NCBI GenBank assembly: GCA_002293605.1
Contig: DBDO01000248.1
Coordinates: 1 to 10,458, forward strand
Source of the DNA: Desulfovibrionaceae bacterium UBA930
GTDB lineage: Bacteria; Desulfobacterota; Desulfovibrionia; Desulfovibrionales; Desulfovibrionaceae
Length of the DNA stretch: 10,458 bases
Direction: 5' to 3'
Part shown: positions 5,880 to 10,458 of the stretch, one piece after another
Position numbering within the stretch: the first letter of the stretch is position 1
Layout: each line of letters starts with the position of its first letter
The notes under the pieces: generated by a model
The model's database searches: none
What the model saw: the letters and a program-made list of their open reading frames with translations, nothing else
Told to the model about the DNA's origin: nothing
Program-made: the position numbers and the translations under genes

Positions 5880-7388
5880 CTAGATCAGGCCGATCCAGGT
5901 CCAGTAGGTGAAGGAAAGAAGGACCATGCACAAAAGCGCCGCAAGGCAAAAGGGAACGCCTACCAAGGCCATCTCGCGCGCGCTGAAGGTATGCGTGGAA
6001 TACGCGATCATGGACATGGGCGTATTCACGGGCAGGATAACGGCAAACTGCACCGCATAGTACATAAGCAGCGAAAAGCCCCAGGTATTGAGGCCGGTGG
6101 ATTCGGGGATGGCCTGGGCAAAACCGATGGCCACGGGAATGAGCGCGGCCACGGCAGCGGCCCGGGCGGAAAAGGCCAGGGAAAACATCAGCAGGGAAAG
6201 CCCGACAGCCCCGATAAGGGCAAGGGGGGGCCAGAGGGCGATGCCCAGCCTGCCGATGGTGCCGTTTGCCACCCAGGCGGCTGCGCCCGTTGCCAGCAGG
6301 GCCTGCCCTAGTGATATGGCCCCGCCAAAAAGCATTAAAGCGCCCCAGTCTACCCCATCTTTCAGTTCCTCCCAGCTTGCTATGCCTATGCCCGGCAGGA
6401 AAAGGGCAGCTGCCCCGATGAGGGCGATGGTTGTATTATCAAAGGAATGGAGTACTGTGCCCGTGCTCCATAAAAAAATAGTGGAACACAAAATTGCGAG
6501 CAGCCTTTTCTCCCGGCTGCCAAGCGGCCCCAGACTGGCCAATTCCCGGCGCACGGCCTGGTCGCAATCCTTTACATGCTCCTTTGGCACAGGAAAGCGC
6601 CATTCAATCAGCCAGAAGAGAAGACAGCCCAGCAGCAGGGCAAAGGGCATGCCGTACAGCAGCCATTCCATCCAGGCGATCTGATGCCCGGTGGCCTGAT
6701 GGATCAAGTCGGCGGTCTGCACCGCGGGGGCGCCGGAGGTGAGCACGCCCATACCGGCCATGGGGCAGCCAAAGCCTACGGTCAGCATAAGGCCTTTTGC
6801 CAAATTGCTCTGGCGCTCTATGGACAGGGCCTGCATAAGACCGATGCATACGGCTGTCATGAGGGCCGCATTCGCCGCTTGCGAGGGGACGAAAAAGGTC
6901 AGCACAAAGCACAGGGCAAGCACTCCCGCCCGCAGTCTGCGCGGCTTTGCGCCGACCCTGGCCAGAATCATGAGGACGAGGCGGGTGCCGAGCCCGGTCT
7001 TTTGTATGGCAGCGGCCAAAAACAGGGCTGCAACGACAAGAAACCAGGTGCCGGACTTAAAGCCGTTTACTGCAGCGGACAGGGCCGCTTTGGTCCCGAG
7101 CGCGGTTCCATCAGAACAGGGGGCGAACGCGGTGAAGAGAGTCATGGACACGATCAAAAAAAAGGCGCTTGTGGCAAAAGACAGGGCCTCAGTCACCCAG
7201 ACAATGACCATAAGCGTCAGGGTCGCGAGTACCCCCCGCGCCTGCGGCGAAAGCGAGGGATCCAGGGGCGCGCAATTAACGGCCAGGGCCGCGAAAAGCG
7301 CAAGAACGAGTTTGAGCGGGGCAGGGAAAGAGCGGCGAAACCGGGCTTTGCCCTCTGCCGGAGCAGAGGCATCGGATGATGAGTGCAC
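5880..7388 (-). CDS. SLC13/DASS-family anion permease, divergent
   Basis: A 502-residue membrane protein with a repeated-half layout, resembling divalent anion:sodium symporters that import dicarboxylates, citrate or sulfate. About 11-12 hydrophobic segments follow a polar N-terminus of about 22 residues. The second half carries WEELKDGVDWGALMLFGG (339-356) and AISLGQALLATG (357-368), a typical family stretch. The substrate and ion sites are normally formed by two Ser-Asn-Thr motifs, one per half. Here the equivalent places read FVPSQAANAALM (166-177) and SLAFSARAAAVAALIP (403-418), so each keeps the serine but not Asn-Thr. This makes substrate, and even sodium dependence, uncertain. The GTG at 7386-7388 is the first start in frame and has only a weak GGA upstream. 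The gene lies between valS and rseP, neither functionally related. Confidence 0.85.
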   Translation of the reverse strand: MHSSSDASAPAEGKARFRRSFPAPLKLVLALFAALAVNCAPLDPSLSPQARGVLATLTLMVIVWVTEALSFATSAFFLIVSMTLFTAFAPCSDGTALGTKAALSAAVNGFKSGTWFLVVAALFLAAAIQKTGLGTRLVLMILARVGAKPRRLRAGVLALCFVLTFFVPSQAANAALMTAVCIGLMQALSIERQSNLAKGLMLTVGFGCPMAGMGVLTSGAPAVQTADLIHQATGHQIAWMEWLLYGMPFALLLGCLLFWLIEWRFPVPKEHVKDCDQAVRRELASLGPLGSREKRLLAILCSTIFLWSTGTVLHSFDNTTIALIGAAALFLPGIGIASWEELKDGVDWGALMLFGGAISLGQALLATGAAAWVANGTIGRLGIALWPPLALIGAVGLSLLMFSLAFSARAAAVAALIPVAIGFAQAIPESTGLNTWGFSLLMYYAVQFAVILPVNTPMSMIAYSTHTFSAREMALVGVPFCLAALLCMVLLSFTYWTWIGLI

Positions 7389-7416
7389 TGCTGTTATTCC
7401 AATAGCAAAAAAGTAC

Positions 7417-7457
7417 AGTATAAACCATAGGCAACAATCAAAACAGAGAGCTCTGTT
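7417..7457 (-). promoter_or_regulatory. Candidate promoter and operator of the permease gene
   Basis: On the minus strand TATACT (plus positions 7417-7422) is a five-of-six -10 match located 28 nt before the permease GTG. No good -35 hexamer is present at the right distance. Where it should be (around 7440-7445) begins a perfect dyad AACAGAG-AG-CTCTGTT (7442-7457). A poor -35 overlapped by a dyad is typical of a promoter controlled by a DNA-binding protein, but neither element has been tested. Confidence 0.35.
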
Positions 7458-7486
7458 CAGGCCAAACGGGCCTTTGCAGTCCCTTT

Positions 7487-7586
7487 GCCGGAAAACGGCG
7501 AAGAGCGCTGTTTTCCGGCGAATACGGGTCTTGGGGACTCAGGCCCCTGGCGGAAGTCCGGAGGGCTGCAGGCACAGGCCCTGTGC
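7487..7586 (-). other. Cluster of inverted repeats between valS and the permease gene
   Basis: Within 100 nt there are four short inverted repeats: GCCGGAAAAC/GTTTTCCGGC (7487-7496 and 7510-7519, 13-nt loop), GGGG/CCCC (7533-7536 and 7544-7547), CGGA/TCCG (7551-7554 and 7557-7560), and GCACAG/CTGTGC (7572-7577 and 7581-7586, 3-nt loop). The first is a strong 10-bp stem. None is followed by a T-run on either strand, so a classical intrinsic terminator for valS is not evident. They may be 3' structures of the valS messenger. The rest of the 223-nt gap holds no gene. Confidence 0.4.
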
Positions 7587-7611
7587 AGAGCCCCACAAAA
7601 AGAAGCCCCGT

Positions 7612-10281
7612 TTATTCTTGCAGGCCCTGCCGGAAGCGCTCCCTGAGCGCCTGGAGCTTCTTTTCGGCATCGCCAAGTTCCGCCACCCTGGCCCTGTCGC
7701 GAGCCACCACATCCTGCGGGGCTTTTTGCACATAGTTTTCATTCGCCAGTTTGCCGGAGAGCATGGCGCGCTCCTTGTCCATCTTGAGCAGTTCCTTGTC
7801 AAGGCGGGCCACTTCGGCAGCGAAGTCGACCGCGCCGGACAGGGGCACAATGATTTCATTGCCTCCGGCCACATCGCTCGCACACACCCTGGGCGCTTCT
7901 GCGGAAGCGTCAATGATGAGGCTCTCCAGACGGGCCAGCACCATGATCGCCTCGCGCTGCTCCTCAATGGCTGCTCTGGCCGCTTCGTCCGCCGGGCGGA
8001 TGATTAGGGCGAGCTTCAGCGAGGGTGCGATATTGAGTTCGGCGCGTATGGTGCGCACGGCCACAATGGCGGCCTGCACCATTTCCATGCGCGCGGCGTC
8101 ATCCATATAGGCGGAGGTGTCACGCGCGGGCGGGAAAGGCATGGCAGCCAGATTCGACTCATGCTCCGTACCGGGGAGCGCGGCCCAGACTTCGGAAGTA
8201 ATGAAGGGGATGATGGGGTGCAGGAGAATCAGGGCCTCGCGCAGTACGGTCCAGAGCACATACTGGGCTGCGGCCTTGCGGGCCCCGCCCGCCTGCATAT
8301 CCGGCTTGATCAGTTCCAGATACCAGTCGCAGAACTCGTTCCAGACGAATTTATACAGAGTCTGGGCCGCATCGTTAAAGCGGTATTCGGCAATGGCGGC
8401 CTTTTGCTCGGCCTTGAGCGCCTCCAGGCGGTGCAGAATCCAGCGATGATGGGGACCGCTGACTGCGCCGAGATCCAGGGGAGCCGGGGCCTGCTCGTCC
8501 AGGTTCATGAGGGCAAAGCGGGAGGCGTTCCAGATTTTGTTCATGAAGTGGCGGTAGCCCTCTATGCGCTCTTCAGACAGACGGATATCCCGGCCCATGG
8601 CCGCGAAGGCGGTCAGGGTGAAGCGCAAGGAGTCCGTGCCGTAGCGGTCGATCATATCCAGGGGGTTGATCACATTGCCCGTGGACTTGGACATCTTTTT
8701 GCCCTGCGCATCGCGCACCAGGGCGTGGATGTAGCAGTCGCGGAAAGGGACTTCCTTCATGAAATGCAGGCCCATCATCATCATGCGGGCCACCCAGAAA
8801 AAGAGGATGTCAAAGGCTGTGACCAGCACACTGGTAGGGTAGAAACGCTTCAGTTCCGAAGTTTCGTCCGGCCAGCCCATGGTGGAAAAGGGCCAGAGCG
8901 CGGAGGAAAACCAGGTGTCCAGCACGTCCGGGTCCTGGGTCAGGGTTGTGCTTTTGCAGTGCGGACAAATATCCGGGGCTTCTTCCTGCACCACGAGTTT
9001 GCCGCAGGAATCGCAGGTCCAGGCCGGAATACGGTGGCCCCACCATATCTGGCGGCTGATGCACCAATCCCGGATACCGTCCATCCAGTTATAGTAGGTT
9101 TTGGTCCAGCTTTCCGGTACAATGCGCATTTTTTCAGGCACGGCTGCTCTGGCAGCTTCGGCCAAAGGCTTTACAGAGACAAACCACTGCACGGACATAT
9201 GCGGCTCAACGATTGTATGGCAGCGGTAACAGTGGCCTACGCTATTTTCATAGTCCTGCGTTGCTTTGAGAAAGCCCTGCTCCTCAAGGGCTGCGGCGGT
9301 TTTTTCCCGGGCCTCTTCCTTGGGCAGACCAACAAAAGCACCCGCCTTGCCGTTCATTCTGCCGTCATCGTCAATGACCTGAATGCATTCGAGATTGTGT
9401 TTGCGGCCAAGGTGCCAGTCATTGTGGTCATGGGCCGGGGTGACCTTCAGCGCGCCGGTGCCGAATTCCCTGTCCACATAAGCATCGGCGATGACCGGAA
9501 TCAGGCGGTCGGTCAGGGGCAGGCGCACTTTTTTGCCAATAAAGGCCTTGTAGCGTTCATCCTCCGGGTGAACCGCAACGGCGCTGTCGCCAAACATGGT
9601 TTCGGGCCGGGTAGTGGCAATGGTCAGGGAGGCGGAGCCGTCTTCCAGCGGATAATTGATCAGCCAGAGCCGGGTCTTCTGCGGGGCGTGCTCCACCTCA
9701 TCGTCCGCCAGGGCGGTGTGGCAGCGGTTGCACCAATTGACGATATACAGGCCCTTGTAGATGAGGCCCTCGTTATAGAGCTGCACGAAAACCTTACGCA
9801 CCGCGCGGGAAAGCCCTTCATCCAGGGTGAAACGCTCCCGGCTCCAGTCCACGGACGCGCCCATGGCCTTGATCTGGCGGCGGATATTGTCGCCGTATTC
9901 TTCCTTCCAGGCCCAGACCCGCTCGATAAAGGCCTCGCGCCCGAGGTCGTGGCGGCTTTTGCCCTCTTCTTTCAGACGGCGTTCCACCACGTTCTGGGTG
10001 GCGATGCCCGCATGGTCCTCGCCCGGTACCCAGAGCACCTGTTTGCCGAGTTGGCGCGCATGGCGGCAGAGCACGTCCTGCAAGGTCAGGTTCAGGGCGT
10101 GGCCCATGTGCAGGTTGCCCGTGACGTTGGGCGGCGGGATGACGATGGAATACGCGCCCTGTGGGGTGAGGGCTTCGGCGTTTGGAGAAAAGCTTTTGTT
10201 CTCTTCCCAGAAGGCGCGCCAGCGCGCTTCCACATTTTCCGGCTCATAGCCTTTGGGCAGTTCCTTGCGGGCATCAGACAT
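7612..10281 (-). CDS. valS: Valyl-tRNA synthetase
   Basis: ValS attaches valine to tRNA-Val and edits mischarged threonine. The 889-residue cytosolic class I enzyme is complete. In order it shows PPPNVTGNLHMGHAL with the HIGH-type signature HMGH at 58-61; the CP1 editing domain with TTRPETMFGD (223-232) and GTGALKVTPAHDHND (274-288); a four-cysteine knuckle C423/C426/C439/C442; DTWFSSALWPF (455-465); KKMSKSTGN with KMSKS at 529-533; an anticodon-binding helical domain (about 610-755) with NEFCDWYLELIKP; and the C-terminal coiled coil (about 822-887) typical of ValS. The ATG at 10279-10281 has GGAG 6 nt upstream. A further ATG 12 nt earlier overlaps that GGAG, and a TTG lies 54 nt earlier; both are less likely. 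It appears to be transcribed from its own promoter. Confidence 0.98.
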   Translation of the reverse strand: MSDARKELPKGYEPENVEARWRAFWEENKSFSPNAEALTPQGAYSIVIPPPNVTGNLHMGHALNLTLQDVLCRHARQLGKQVLWVPGEDHAGIATQNVVERRLKEEGKSRHDLGREAFIERVWAWKEEYGDNIRRQIKAMGASVDWSRERFTLDEGLSRAVRKVFVQLYNEGLIYKGLYIVNWCNRCHTALADDEVEHAPQKTRLWLINYPLEDGSASLTIATTRPETMFGDSAVAVHPEDERYKAFIGKKVRLPLTDRLIPVIADAYVDREFGTGALKVTPAHDHNDWHLGRKHNLECIQVIDDDGRMNGKAGAFVGLPKEEAREKTAAALEEQGFLKATQDYENSVGHCYRCHTIVEPHMSVQWFVSVKPLAEAARAAVPEKMRIVPESWTKTYYNWMDGIRDWCISRQIWWGHRIPAWTCDSCGKLVVQEEAPDICPHCKSTTLTQDPDVLDTWFSSALWPFSTMGWPDETSELKRFYPTSVLVTAFDILFFWVARMMMMGLHFMKEVPFRDCYIHALVRDAQGKKMSKSTGNVINPLDMIDRYGTDSLRFTLTAFAAMGRDIRLSEERIEGYRHFMNKIWNASRFALMNLDEQAPAPLDLGAVSGPHHRWILHRLEALKAEQKAAIAEYRFNDAAQTLYKFVWNEFCDWYLELIKPDMQAGGARKAAAQYVLWTVLREALILLHPIIPFITSEVWAALPGTEHESNLAAMPFPPARDTSAYMDDAARMEMVQAAIVAVRTIRAELNIAPSLKLALIIRPADEAARAAIEEQREAIMVLARLESLIIDASAEAPRVCASDVAGGNEIIVPLSGAVDFAAEVARLDKELLKMDKERAMLSGKLANENYVQKAPQDVVARDRARVAELGDAEKKLQALRERFRQGLQE

Positions 10282-10304
10282 GCAAGTCTCCATATATATC
10301 TGTA

Positions 10305-10346
10305 TTTTTTCGCGAAAAAAACGCGGCACAGGCAAAGCGGCTGCCT
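10305..10346 (-). promoter_or_regulatory. Structured leader of valS
   Basis: The predicted leader of about 70 nt contains a small inverted repeat AGGCA/TGCCT (10330-10334 and 10342-10346, 7-nt loop) and a perfect 16-bp palindrome TTTTTTCGCGAAAAAA (10305-10320) that ends about 24 nt before the ATG, ahead of an ATATATAT run and the GGAG. No T-box features, such as a specifier stem or the conserved T-box bulge sequence, can be seen, and T-boxes are not expected in this group. Confidence 0.4.
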
Positions 10347-10356
10347 TCGGGGGCTG

Positions 10357-10384
10357 ATTGTATAGCCGGGGCCGTGAATGTCAA
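10357..10384 (-). promoter_or_regulatory. Sigma-70 promoter of valS
   Basis: On the minus strand a perfect -35 TTGACA (plus 10379-10384) is followed after 16 nt by TACAAT (plus 10357-10362), five of six for the -10. Transcription would begin near 10350, giving a leader of about 70 nt to the valS ATG. It is the best promoter match I noticed in the window. Confidence 0.75.
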
Positions 10385-10412
10385 CTGTAGCCCTTTCCCC
10401 CCAGCAATTCTA

Positions 10413-10440
10413 ATTATGGCACAGATTGCCTCATGCTCAA
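10413..10440 (-). promoter_or_regulatory. Possible second upstream promoter of valS
   Basis: TTGAGC (plus 10435-10440) and CATAAT (plus 10413-10418), separated by 16 nt, form a second plausible sigma-70 promoter on the minus strand, 28 nt upstream of the better one. Its -35 matches four of six and its -10 five of six. Tandem use is an inference. Confidence 0.4.
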
Positions 10441-10458
10441 GGAAGTCTGTTAAGCTAA

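Noticed and set aside
6739..8007. A 422-codon plus-strand open frame across the permease start and valS end
   Set aside because: It overlaps two well-supported minus-strand genes and the structured spacer, and its composition is that of a shadow frame.
10282..10335. An extended valS N-terminus
   Set aside because: It would start at a TTG and translate through the palindrome and Shine-Dalgarno of the better ATG at 10281.
8161..10365. A 734-codon plus-strand open frame, opposite valS
   Set aside because: It lies almost entirely antisense to an unmistakable valyl-tRNA synthetase. Its protein shows no recognisable motifs and is rich in His, Gly and Arg, as expected from a shadow frame in GC-rich DNA.

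Overview
This is a roughly 60% GC housekeeping stretch from a sulfate- or sulfite-reducing deltaproteobacterium, almost certainly a Desulfovibrionaceae member. The best marker is a full-length DsrC (2537-2854, minus) with both C-terminal redox cysteines, which closely resembles the Desulfovibrio protein as I recall it. The other genes are ordinary Gram-negative functions.

Eight complete genes all lie on the minus strand, so the order of transcription runs from right to left. valS (7612-10281) has a good sigma-70 promoter at 10357-10384. A 223-nt spacer rich in short inverted repeats separates it from a divergent SLC13/DASS-type anion permease (5880-7388). Next come rseP (4721-5809), tsaB (3819-4718) and a CBS-CBS-ACT protein (3081-3752). 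rseP and tsaB are 2 nt apart and surely co-transcribed; the CBS-ACT gene follows after 66 nt. A 226-nt spacer then precedes dsrC, which has a perfect Shine-Dalgarno and its own strong intrinsic terminator (2489-2516). Just beyond that terminator come rfaE2 (1971-2471; ADP-heptose synthesis) and a polysaccharide flippase (318-1919), an envelope pair. At the left edge, the 3' end of one unidentified plus-strand gene runs in and overlaps the flippase end by 14 nt.

The genes belong to separate tasks: translation fidelity (ValS, TsaB), envelope stress and envelope polysaccharide (RseP, RfaE2, flippase), anion uptake (DASS), a nucleotide or amino-acid sensing protein (CBS-ACT) and dissimilatory sulfur metabolism (DsrC).

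I found no mobile element, CRISPR array, tRNA, rRNA, toxin-antitoxin pair or defence cluster, and nothing that clearly amounts to an undescribed system. The points most worth a second look are regulatory or at motif level: a terminator embedded directly in the rfaE2 leader, a transporter whose two signature SNT motifs are both altered, a dyad at the expected -35 of that transporter, and a TsaB without its usual N-terminal Asp-Thr-Ser motif.
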